From contig CANMKX010000010.1 of assembly GCA_947498595.1 (NCBI GenBank), positions 1 to 64,000 on the forward strand: DNA of 64,000 nt, given 5' to 3'. Each line of letters begins with the position of its first letter. Positions within the stretch are counted from its first letter, which is position 1. Made by a program: the position numbers and the translations under genes. The notes under the pieces are model-generated. The model was not told the origin of the DNA. It did no database searches and worked only from the letters and a program-made list of their open reading frames with translations. Origin of the DNA: an uncultured Aquimarina sp. Its GTDB lineage: Bacteria; Bacteroidota; Bacteroidia; Flavobacteriales; Flavobacteriaceae. Positions 24,807 through 32,801 of the stretch are shown piece after piece.

Positions 24807-27800
24807 ATGGGAATTTTAGATTCTGTATTAAAAATATTCGTTGGAGACAAATCCAAAAAAGATATTAAGGAAATTCAACCTTTCGTTGAATTAATTAAAA
24901 AAGCAGAGAAAGCTATTGAAGGGCTTTCAATAGATGAATTGCGTGCAAAAACTATCGAGTTTAAGCAAAAAATAGCTGACGCAAGAAAAGAAACGCATTC
25001 AAAAATCGATTCACTTACTCAAGAAGTGGATACTACAGAGGATATTGACCGTAAAGAGGATATCTATAACGAAATAGATAAGCTTAAAGATGAAGCATAC
25101 GAGATAACAGAAAAAGTACTTCAAGATATACTACCCGAAGCTTTTGCTGTTGTTAAAGAAACAGCTAAGCGTTTTGCTACAAATGATCATATCACTGTTA
25201 CTGCTTCTCCTTATGATCGCGAATTATCAGGATCTAAAAAATACATTACACTTGATGGAGATAATGCCATTTGGTCTACAAGCTGGGATGCTGCTGGTAA
25301 AGAAGTGAAATGGGATATGATTCACTACGATGTGCAGTTGATCGGTGGAGTTGCAATGCATCAAGGTAAAATTGCTGAAATGCAAACTGGAGAAGGAAAA
25401 ACTCTTGTAGCAACACTTCCTGTATATCTTAATGCATTAACAGGAAACGGAGTTCACTTAGTAACTGTAAATGATTACTTAGCACGTCGTGATAGTGAGT
25501 GGATGGCACCATTATTTCAATTTCACGGTTTAACTGTTGATTGTATTGACAATCACCGCCCAAATTCGCCAGAACGACGTAACGCCTACAACAGTGATAT
25601 TACTTATGGTACCAATAACGAATTTGGTTTTGATTACTTAAGAGATAATATGGCTCATGCGCCATCAGATTTAGTACAAAAACCTCATAATTATGCAATC
25701 ATTGATGAGGTAGATTCTGTATTAGTTGATGATGCTCGTACGCCTCTTATTATTTCTGGACCAGTTCCTAAAGGAGATGTTCATGAGTTTAACTTATTAA
25801 AACCTAAAATCTCTAATGTTGTTGAAATGCAACGTAAATTACTTACTGGTGTATTAGCAGAAGCTAAAAAACTGATCAAAGAAGGTAATACAAAAGATGG
25901 TGGTTTTAAATTATTAAGAGTATATCGTGGTATTCCTAAAAATAAAGCTTTAATTAAGTTTTTGAGTGAAGAAGGAATTAAACAGTTACTACAAAAGACT
26001 GAAAACTTCTATATGCAAGATAACAACCGAGAAATGCATAAAATTGATGCAGAGTTGTATTATGTTATAGAAGAAAAAAATAATCAAATCGATCTTACCG
26101 ATAAAGGAGTAGAATTTTTATCTGGTAAAGAAGATCCTAATTTCTTTGTACTTCCAGAGATAGGAATTGAAATCTCTAAAATTGAAGATCTTAATTTAGA
26201 GAAAGAGGAAGAAGTTGAAAAGAAAGAAGAGCTTTTTAGAGATTATAGTGTAAAAAGTGAGCGTATTCATACTTTACGTCAATTATTAAAAGCATATTCA
26301 TTATTCGAAAAGGATGTAGAATATGTTGTAATGGATAATAAAGTAATGATCGTTGATGAACAAACTGGACGTATCATGGATGGTCGTCGTTTTTCTGATG
26401 GATTGCACCAAGCTCTTGAAGCAAAAGAGGATGTAAAAATTGAAGATGCTACGCAAACTTTTGCTACTGTAACTCTTCAAAATTATTTCCGTATGTACCG
26501 CAAGCTATCTGGTATGACAGGTACTGCTGTAACTGAAGCTGGAGAATTATGGGAGATCTATAAATTAGATGTTGTAGAAATACCTACCAATAGACCTATT
26601 GCTCGTTTTGATAGAGATGATTTAGTTTACAAAACAAAACGTGAAAAATATAATGCCGTTATCGAAGAAGTAACTAAGCTTTCTCATGATGGTAGACCTG
26701 TTTTAATTGGTACGACTTCTGTAGAAATATCAGAATTATTAAGTCGTATGCTTACTATCCGTAAAGTTCCTCATAATGTTTTAAATGCAAAATTGCATGA
26801 AAAGGAAGCTGATATCGTTGCTGAAGCCGGTAATGCAGGTATTGTTACTATTGCAACAAACATGGCTGGTCGTGGTACAGATATTAAATTAAGTAATACC
26901 GTTAAAGATGCTGGAGGTCTAGCTATTATTGGTACTGAGCGTCATGATTCTCGTCGTGTTGATAGACAGTTACGTGGTCGTTCTGGTCGTCAAGGAGATC
27001 CAGGAAGTTCTCAATTCTATGTTTCTTTAGAAGATAACTTGATGCGTTTATTTGGATCAGAAAGAATTGCCAAAATGATGGATAGAATGGGACTTCAAGA
27101 AGGTGAAGTTATTCAACATTCTATGATTTCTAAATCTATTGAACGTGCACAGAAAAAAGTAGAAGAAAATAACTTTGGTGTTCGTAAACGTCTTTTAGAA
27201 TATGATGATGTAATGAATGCTCAGCGTGAAGTTGTATACAAAAGACGTTATCATGCATTATTTGGAGAACGTTTACGTGTTGATATTGCTAATATGATCT
27301 ATGATACTGCAGAGAATATTACAGAGTCAAACAAAGGCGCTTTAGATTATAAGAACTTTGATTTTGAATTGATTCGTTATTTCTCTATCAGTAGTCCTGT
27401 ATCTAAAGAAGATTTTGAAAAGAAAGATGTACAAACAATTGCTGGAATTGTATATAAAGCTGCTTATCAACATTACCAAGATAAAATGTTACACAATGCT
27501 GAATTAGCGTTCCCTGTAATCAAACATGTGCATGAAGAAGCAAATAATTTTGAAAGAATTACTGTTCCTTTTACTGATGGTATTAAAACATTAAATGTAA
27601 CTACTAATCTTGAGAAAGCATATGAAACAGAAGGTAAGCAACTGATAACTGATTTTGAAAAAAATATATCTTTAGCTATAATTGACGATGCATGGAAAAC
27701 GCATTTGCGTAAAATGGACGAATTAAAGCAAAGCGTTCAACTTGCTGTGCATGAGCAAAAAGATCCTTTATTAATTTATAAATTTGAAGCTTTTGAATTA

Positions 27801-28166
27801 TTTAAAGCTATGATTATTGATGTTAATAAAGAGATTATTTCTTTCTTATTTAAAGGAGAATTACCAACAGGAAATCCTCAGCAAAATATTTCTGAAGCAC
27901 GTCAAGTACAAGCTAAAGAACAATTAGAGACTACTAAAGAAGAAGTTCTTAACATGGATGAGCGTGCTGCACAAAATCGAACTGCAGGAGAAACTACGCA
28001 ACAACAACCAAAAGTAACAGAAACTATCGTTCGTGAGCAACCAAAAATTGGTCGTAATGATAAAGTTACTATTAAGAATATTATGACAGGAGAGAGTAAA
28101 TCTGTTAAATTTAAACAAGCATTACCGCTACTAGAAAATGGTAAATGGGTAATCGTTAACGATTAA
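24807..28166 (+). CDS. secA: Preprotein translocase ATPase SecA
   Basis: A 1119-residue SecA, the motor that drives unfolded secretory proteins through SecYEG. The Walker A motif is MQTGEGKTLVA (about 190-200), the DEAD-type box is IIDEVDSVLVDDA (about 300), and the helicase motif NMAGRGTDIKL and arginine-rich RQLRGRSGRQGDPG follow. It is longer than the E. coli protein (901 residues) because of Bacteroidota-type insertions in the first nucleotide-binding domain (about 330-480). The C-terminal zinc-binding CxCx8CH segment is absent, and the protein ends in a domain with GESKSVKFKQALPLL. Confidence 0.97.
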   Translation: MGILDSVLKIFVGDKSKKDIKEIQPFVELIKKAEKAIEGLSIDELRAKTIEFKQKIADARKETHSKIDSLTQEVDTTEDIDRKEDIYNEIDKLKDEAYEITEKVLQDILPEAFAVVKETAKRFATNDHITVTASPYDRELSGSKKYITLDGDNAIWSTSWDAAGKEVKWDMIHYDVQLIGGVAMHQGKIAEMQTGEGKTLVATLPVYLNALTGNGVHLVTVNDYLARRDSEWMAPLFQFHGLTVDCIDNHRPNSPERRNAYNSDITYGTNNEFGFDYLRDNMAHAPSDLVQKPHNYAIIDEVDSVLVDDARTPLIISGPVPKGDVHEFNLLKPKISNVVEMQRKLLTGVLAEAKKLIKEGNTKDGGFKLLRVYRGIPKNKALIKFLSEEGIKQLLQKTENFYMQDNNREMHKIDAELYYVIEEKNNQIDLTDKGVEFLSGKEDPNFFVLPEIGIEISKIEDLNLEKEEEVEKKEELFRDYSVKSERIHTLRQLLKAYSLFEKDVEYVVMDNKVMIVDEQTGRIMDGRRFSDGLHQALEAKEDVKIEDATQTFATVTLQNYFRMYRKLSGMTGTAVTEAGELWEIYKLDVVEIPTNRPIARFDRDDLVYKTKREKYNAVIEEVTKLSHDGRPVLIGTTSVEISELLSRMLTIRKVPHNVLNAKLHEKEADIVAEAGNAGIVTIATNMAGRGTDIKLSNTVKDAGGLAIIGTERHDSRRVDRQLRGRSGRQGDPGSSQFYVSLEDNLMRLFGSERIAKMMDRMGLQEGEVIQHSMISKSIERAQKKVEENNFGVRKRLLEYDDVMNAQREVVYKRRYHALFGERLRVDIANMIYDTAENITESNKGALDYKNFDFELIRYFSISSPVSKEDFEKKDVQTIAGIVYKAAYQHYQDKMLHNAELAFPVIKHVHEEANNFERITVPFTDGIKTLNVTTNLEKAYETEGKQLITDFEKNISLAIIDDAWKTHLRKMDELKQSVQLAVHEQKDPLLIYKFEAFELFKAMIIDVNKEIISFLFKGELPTGNPQQNISEARQVQAKEQLETTKEEVLNMDERAAQNRTAGETTQQQPKVTETIVREQPKIGRNDKVTIKNIMTGESKSVKFKQALPLLENGKWVIVND

Positions 28167-28186
28167 TTTCAATCCTAAATAACATT

Positions 28187-28224
28187 AAAAAAGAGGGATC
28201 AATTATAATTGATCCCTCTTTTTT
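28187..28224. terminator. Bidirectional terminator after secA
   Basis: A perfect long palindrome (AAAAAAGAGGGATCAATTAT and its complement), with six A before and six T after, works in both directions between secA and the minus-strand gene group. Confidence 0.85.
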
Positions 28225-28243
28225 GATAGTATATCTTGATTTA

Positions 28244-28397
28244 CTACAACGAATATAATTTATCTAAGTTCTTTTTCAAAAAAGTAGTTTGAATTGCAAA
28301 TAGTACTCCAAATACAATAACACTATATACTGTTATTTCTGAAAATTCGAATTGTGGTATGGAAGTTTTATGTTTTTTTTACGATAAATCGATTCAT
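28244..28397 (-). pseudogene. Small membrane protein gene interrupted at an A8 run
   Basis: An ATG at 28397, 16 bases past the stop of the epimerase gene, opens MNRFIVKK and stops after nine codons. With one A fewer in the eight-A run (28373-28380) the frame continues KHKTSIPQFEF...VYSVIVFGVLFAIQT...KKNLDKLYSL, about 50 residues with one membrane segment, to a stop at 28244. It is either a real frameshift, a homopolymer sequencing error, or a gene read by slippage on the A-run. The family is not recognised. Confidence 0.55.
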
Positions 28398-28413
28398 TTT
28401 CTTTAGAAGAAAG

Positions 28414-29319
28414 TTACGTCAATAAATCCTCAATAGCTGGTTGAATGTTTTCGTATTTAAATGTAAATCCTCTCTCTTCAATCTTCTCACTACAGACTCT
28501 TTGACTTGCAAATAATAATTCATGCATCTCTCCTAATAGTAATTTCATTCCTATTTTAGGTACGTTAGGCATCCATAAATCTTTACCTAAGTATTCGGCT
28601 ATAGTTTTTGTCATTTTTTTATTAGAGACTGGATTAGGAGCTACTGCATTAAAAACTCCTTCTAATTCTTCTTCCAGAACATATAAAAACATTTTAGATA
28701 AGTCTTCGATATGTATCCAACTTTGCCATTGCTTACCTGTTCCTAAAATAGCTCCAAAACCATATTTTATGGGTTTCACGATTTGTGGAAAAGCTCCTCC
28801 ATCAATTGATAAAACTAAGCCTATACGCAAAACAGCGACATCTATTCCTAATGTTTTAAATTGAGTAGCATTATGTTCCCATTTTTGAACTACATCACTC
28901 AAAAAACTTGTATCATATTTTAACGATTGTTCTCCATAATAATTTTGAAACGAATCTTGATACAGTCCTATAGCACTTGCTGTTATTAATTGTCGTATTT
29001 GATGATTTTGTTGCTGTAACGTATTGTATAATAACTGAAGTGCGTTTTGTCTACTTTCAATAATTTCTTGCTTATAACGTTTTGTCCAGCGTTTAGATAC
29101 TGTTGCACCTGCTAGATTTATGATAACTTCTACCTCATCAATACACGTTATATCTATTTCTCCTGTTTTTGGATCCCAATAATATCCTTTATAATTAGGA
29201 GTAGTTACTATTTTTTGTTTATTGGTAGTTAAATAATTAACAGACATTCCTGCTTTATGGCATAATGCCACAATCTCCTTCCCTATTAATCCTGTTGCTC
29301 CTGTTATTAAAACTTTCAC
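28414..29319 (-). CDS. TIGR01777-family epimerase (SDR)
   Basis: A 301-residue extended short-chain dehydrogenase-like protein of the TIGR01777 group (YfcH-like). The NAD(P)-binding motif GATGLIGKEI is at residues 7-16, with INLAGATVSKRWTKRYKQEI, SASAIGLY and the C-terminal DUF1731-type end (LGEMHELLFASQRV). Substrates of this group are unknown; a link to nucleotide-sugar chemistry is only suggested by the fold. A small membrane protein gene with a frameshift follows it on the same strand. Confidence 0.92.
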   Translation of the reverse strand: MKVLITGATGLIGKEIVALCHKAGMSVNYLTTNKQKIVTTPNYKGYYWDPKTGEIDITCIDEVEVIINLAGATVSKRWTKRYKQEIIESRQNALQLLYNTLQQQNHQIRQLITASAIGLYQDSFQNYYGEQSLKYDTSFLSDVVQKWEHNATQFKTLGIDVAVLRIGLVLSIDGGAFPQIVKPIKYGFGAILGTGKQWQSWIHIEDLSKMFLYVLEEELEGVFNAVAPNPVSNKKMTKTIAEYLGKDLWMPNVPKIGMKLLLGEMHELLFASQRVCSEKIEERGFTFKYENIQPAIEDLLT

Positions 29320-29425
29320 GTATGTTTTCTTGTTGTTTTCCTTGGCAAAAATAGGTATCCCTCTACAATATATACAACTCCTTTATTATAGGTTTAACAA
29401 TCGTTTATAATTTCTTATCAAAATT

Positions 29426-30103
29426 TTATTGTTTTTTAAGACCTCTTAACATTTCTCTTTTTCCTGGAGGCCCTGGTAATCTTTCGACTTCAAAACCTAC
29501 AGCTTGCATCGCTCTTCTCACGCTACCTTTTGCCGAGTAAGTTACTAATACTCCTTCTTTTTTTAAAGCTTTATACATTATTTCAAAAATAGCTTCTGTC
29601 CATAACTCTGGTTGTACTCTAGCTCCAAAAGCATCAAAGTAAATCAAATCATATATATTTTGATCTTCTATGTCTTTAAAAAATTGTTCTCGTTTTGTTA
29701 ATAAAAATCTATCTGTGATTTTGTGTGACTTTCCCCATGAAGTAGTGTGCATTTTTTTAAATACCTCATCGTATTGTTGAGCATTTAAAACCTCCACATA
29801 GTTCATTTCTTTTATTTCTTTATTAACTATAGGATATGCTTCAACTCCTGTGTACGTAATTTTTTTATGTAAGAGTTCATTTTCAAGAAATGTTACAAAT
29901 GCATTCAATCCTGTTCCAAATCCTATTTCAAGGATATGTACGGTGCTTTTCTCCTTTTGTGCTAGCACGTATTGTAATCCTTTTTTAATAAATACGTGTT
30001 TTGCTTCGCTTATTGCCCCATGTATAGAATGATATTGTTCATCCCATGCAGGTATATGAATTGTAGTTGATCCATCTTCTGTTTTTATAATCTCTCTTTT
30101 CAT
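29426..30103 (-). CDS. MnmC-like tRNA methyltransferase (MnmC1 domain alone)
   Basis: A 225-residue SAM-dependent methyltransferase equal to the N-terminal MnmC1 domain (DUF752). In E. coli this domain is fused to an oxidoreductase and methylates the 5-aminomethyl group of tRNA wobble 2-thiouridine. The SAM motif ILEIGFGTGLNAFVTFLE is near residues 55-72, with IYFDAFGARVQPELWT and SAKGSVRRAMQAVGF further on. The oxidoreductase domain is absent, as is usual for free-standing members in Bacteroidota. Confidence 0.9.
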   Translation of the reverse strand: MKREIIKTEDGSTTIHIPAWDEQYHSIHGAISEAKHVFIKKGLQYVLAQKEKSTVHILEIGFGTGLNAFVTFLENELLHKKITYTGVEAYPIVNKEIKEMNYVEVLNAQQYDEVFKKMHTTSWGKSHKITDRFLLTKREQFFKDIEDQNIYDLIYFDAFGARVQPELWTEAIFEIMYKALKKEGVLVTYSAKGSVRRAMQAVGFEVERLPGPPGKREMLRGLKKQ

Positions 30104-30117
30104 ATATCTTTTTAAAG

Positions 30118-30144
30118 CATAATCTATAAAAGTATAGATTATGC
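30118..30144. terminator. Hairpin between DUF4920 and mnmC-type genes
   Basis: GCATAATCTATA and its complement form a perfect 12-bp stem with a four-base loop. The T-run is on the plus-strand side, so as a minus-strand terminator it is weaker. Confidence 0.5.
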
Positions 30145-30152
30145 TTCTTTTT

Positions 30153-30674
30153 TTACTTAACCTCTACTCCATTTGCTATAAATGAGTATGTTTTTTTAGG
30201 TGTTATAATTTTTGCTATTTCTTCTTCGCTTTTTCCTGCGTCTTTAGCAAAATGCTTTTGTTCATCTACTGTCATTTCTGTAACATAAGCTTTTCCTGCA
30301 ACTACAACCGATTTATCGGCTATATCTTTTGGTACAAAAAAGCCGTAGTCTTTAAACTTCACCATAATATTCTCCTCTTCTGCTAATGCTAGTTTCATCC
30401 AACATCCTTTAGCTTGGCATACATTTTTAACTTTACTTTCAAAAGCTAATGTTAATGTATCTCCGCTTTTAAGGTTTGTATATTGTTGAGCAATTTCTTT
30501 TTGTGTTAAGATTTTTTTGTATTGAATTTTTTCTCCGTAAGTGTTTCTTTCTTGTTTTGCGACTATTGCTTGTTTTTCTTGAGGTTGGTTGCTTTCTACT
30601 TTTGTTGGTTGCTCTTTTTGTGTATTACAGCTTATAGCCATTATTCCTAATAGGCCTAACATAATTTTTTTCAT
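30153..30674 (-). CDS. DUF4920 lipoprotein
   Basis: A 173-residue protein with a lipoprotein signal (MKKIMLGLLGIMAISC, lipidated Cys16), a Gln/Lys-rich linker and a DUF4920 domain. Marks are LKSGDTLTLAFESKVKNVCQAKGCWMKL, in which the pair VCQAKGCWM is the conserved core, then YGFFVPKDIADKSVVVAGKA. The domain has an OB-like pattern and conserved cysteines that may bind metal. It should sit in the periplasm, anchored to a membrane. Function unknown. Confidence 0.88.
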   Translation of the reverse strand: MKKIMLGLLGIMAISCNTQKEQPTKVESNQPQEKQAIVAKQERNTYGEKIQYKKILTQKEIAQQYTNLKSGDTLTLAFESKVKNVCQAKGCWMKLALAEEENIMVKFKDYGFFVPKDIADKSVVVAGKAYVTEMTVDEQKHFAKDAGKSEEEIAKIITPKKTYSFIANGVEVK

Positions 30675-30864
30675 GAATTGTTGTTTTTGTTTATTTAGTA
30701 TATTAATTGGGTTGTTATATTTAATATGAACACTTTTGTTTAGAATCCTTTTGCCTTGGTATATTTTAAAAAATTGGCAGATATTATTCTTATTACTTTA
30801 TACAAGTGTCTCATTTTTATCAAAATTAAACATTTTTTAAAATTTATATTTTAATTGAATTCGG

Positions 30865-30872
30865 TATTTTTG
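30865..30872 (+). promoter_or_regulatory. ilvE: -7 element of the ilvE promoter
   Basis: TATTTTTG, followed by CA, is a full consensus match in the 302-base gap before ilvE. It implies a leader of about 100 bases. No convincing -33 TTG at the right distance, and no leader peptide rich in branched-chain codons, was seen. Confidence 0.5.
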
Positions 30873-30976
30873 CACCGCAATCTAAATTTAGTAAGTATTA
30901 TTGTTTATTACTGACCAATTATATAACTAATATTAGGTATCACTGATGTGTTTCAACCTTTAAATGACGTATACGG

Positions 30977-32044
30977 ATGAAAAAAGTACTTCCGACATCT
31001 ATTGAGATCACTAAAGCTAGTGCTTCAAAAATAGGACAAGTTGATTTTGAAAATTTAAACTTTGGTAAAATTTTTACCGATCATATGTTTATTTGTGATT
31101 ATGAGGATGGTGTCTGGCAAAATCCCAAGATTGTCCCTTATGGTCCTCTTACTTTAGATCCTTCTGCTCGCGTATTCCATTATGGTCAAGCTGTTTTTGA
31201 AGGAATGAAGGCTTATAAAGATGATCAAGATGATATTTATCTATTTAGACCTGATGAAAATTTTCATCGAATTAATAAATCTTCTGAACGTTTAGCAATG
31301 CCAGCTTTTCCTAAAGATTTTTTCTTTGATGGTCTTACTGCTTTATTAGAGTTAGAAAAAGATTGGATCAAACCTGGATTTGGTAATTCATTATATATTC
31401 GTCCATTTGTTATTGCAACAGAGGCGGGTGTACAAGCTTCTGAAGCGAATCAATATCGTTTTATGATTATCTGTTCTCCTGCTGCTGCATATTACAGCGG
31501 TGATGTTAATGTTTTGGTTGCTGAGAAATTTAGTCGTTCTGCTAATGGTGGTACTGGATATGCTAAAGCTGCTGGAAATTATGCTGCTCAATTCTATCCT
31601 ACCAATTTAGCTAAACAAGATGGTTATCAACAAATTATTTGGACGGATGCTAGTACTCACGAATATATGGAGGAAGCTGGTACTATGAATGTTTTCTTTA
31701 GAGTTAATGATACGTTATTAACTGCTCCAACTAGTGATCGTATTCTTGATGGAATCACTCGTAAAAGTTTACTTGAAATCGCTAAAAAAGAAGGTATTTC
31801 TGTAGAGGTTCGTCCAGTTAAAGTTAGTGAGATTATTGCTGCTGCTAAAGATGGTAGTTTAAAAGAAGCTTTTGGTGCTGGAACTGCTGCTGTTATTAGT
31901 CCTATTGGAGGATTGGGTTATCAGGGAACGCATTATCCTATTGCATCTCAAGAAAACTCTTATGCTACTCGTTTAAAGAATGCTTTAATGAATATTCAAT
32001 ATAATAAAGCTGAAGATCCTTTTGAATGGAGGTATAAATTATAA
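30977..32044 (+). CDS. ilvE: Branched-chain amino acid aminotransferase
   Basis: A 355-residue class IV PLP-dependent enzyme that interconverts Leu, Ile and Val with their 2-oxo acids. Visible marks are FHYGQAVFEGMKAYK, the PLP lysine region GTGYAKAAGNYAAQFYPT, the EEAGTMNVFF motif and TAPTSDRILDGITR. The length fits the longer, eukaryote-like (BCAT type) branch that Bacteroidota use. It fits with the E2 of a probable branched-chain 2-oxoacid complex at 20225, which could take its products onward. Confidence 0.96.
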   Translation: MKKVLPTSIEITKASASKIGQVDFENLNFGKIFTDHMFICDYEDGVWQNPKIVPYGPLTLDPSARVFHYGQAVFEGMKAYKDDQDDIYLFRPDENFHRINKSSERLAMPAFPKDFFFDGLTALLELEKDWIKPGFGNSLYIRPFVIATEAGVQASEANQYRFMIICSPAAAYYSGDVNVLVAEKFSRSANGGTGYAKAAGNYAAQFYPTNLAKQDGYQQIIWTDASTHEYMEEAGTMNVFFRVNDTLLTAPTSDRILDGITRKSLLEIAKKEGISVEVRPVKVSEIIAAAKDGSLKEAFGAGTAAVISPIGGLGYQGTHYPIASQENSYATRLKNALMNIQYNKAEDPFEWRYKL

Positions 32045-32049
32045 TATCA

Positions 32050-32075
32050 AAAAGCGGCTTTAATAGCCGCTTTTT
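32050..32075. terminator. Bidirectional terminator after ilvE
   Basis: AAAGCGGCT and AGCCGCTTT pair around a short loop, with A- and T-runs on both flanks, between the converging ilvE and MazG-type genes. Confidence 0.75.
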
Positions 32076-32465
32076 TTATTTTGCTTCTAATACAGTTGCA
32101 ATATCTGGTTTAAAATAATTAGGCCCTTTTAATACTTTACCATCTTCTCTGTATATAGGTTCTCCATCTTCTCCTAATTTACTCATATTACTTCGATGTA
32201 TTTCTTCAAAAACTTTTTCAATTTTGTCTTGCATCCCGTGTTCTATAATAGTTCCACATAATATATACAACATATCTCCTAAAGCATCTGCAACTTCTAC
32301 TAAATCTCCATTTTTTGCTGCTTCTAGATATTCTTCATTTTCTTCTTTCATCAAATCAAATCGCAATTGGTTTTTTGCTTCGCCTAATGTTGCTTGTGGT
32401 TCTTTTTTATAGCCTAGTTTGTAAGCTGTATGAAATTCTTGAACTGCATTGATTTTATTTTTCAT
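32076..32465 (-). CDS. MazG-like nucleoside triphosphate pyrophosphohydrolase
   Basis: A 129-residue all-alpha NTP-PPase. The Mg2+-binding pattern is EENEEYLEA followed by EVADALGDMLYIL (the ExxE...ExxD form). It resembles the phosphoribosyl-ATP/HisE-like and phage-type small MazG proteins that clean modified or excess nucleotides; the substrate cannot be assigned. It converges on ilvE. Confidence 0.88.
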   Translation of the reverse strand: MKNKINAVQEFHTAYKLGYKKEPQATLGEAKNQLRFDLMKEENEEYLEAAKNGDLVEVADALGDMLYILCGTIIEHGMQDKIEKVFEEIHRSNMSKLGEDGEPIYREDGKVLKGPNYFKPDIATVLEAK

Positions 32466-32604
32466 CTATCATTTGTTTTCTAGATACCGAATCTAAAAAA
32501 ATAAAATATTTCCTTCTATTATTTTTTTGTTTTTTATCGATGTTCTTATCTCAAATGATATGATACTAAAGTTTATGATTTATCTTTGTCAAAAATTTTA
32601 TTTC

Positions 32605-32793
32605 ATGTTTAGTCAAGGTCAGTTTACGTTTGCTATTTTTTTTGTAATTGCTTTTATTGCTGTTATGATTTTTAGTTATCGAAAGGATATTAAATTACAT
32701 CGTAAATATTACAAAGGGAGTATATTTATATTAATTGGTTTTATTGTTTTTGTTGGTTTACTTTTTGTTTTAAAAAAAGTTTTACATCCATAA
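32605..32793 (+). CDS. Small two-span membrane protein
   Basis: A 62-residue protein starting MFSQGQFTFAIFF at 32605. An upstream in-frame ATG at 32527 gives a poor N-terminal extension, and the family pattern begins at 32605. Two hydrophobic segments (about 7-24 and 40-58) flank a basic loop SYRKDIKLHRKYYKG that should face the cytosol. Similar proteins are common in Flavobacteriia. Function unknown. Confidence 0.75.
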   Translation: MFSQGQFTFAIFFVIAFIAVMIFSYRKDIKLHRKYYKGSIFILIGFIVFVGLLFVLKKVLHP

Positions 32794-32801
32794 TCAAAAG
32801 T

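Noticed and set aside
30873..30976. Attenuator or riboswitch in the ilvE leader
   Set aside because: No leader peptide with branched-chain codons, no terminator/antiterminator pair and no known riboswitch core could be seen.
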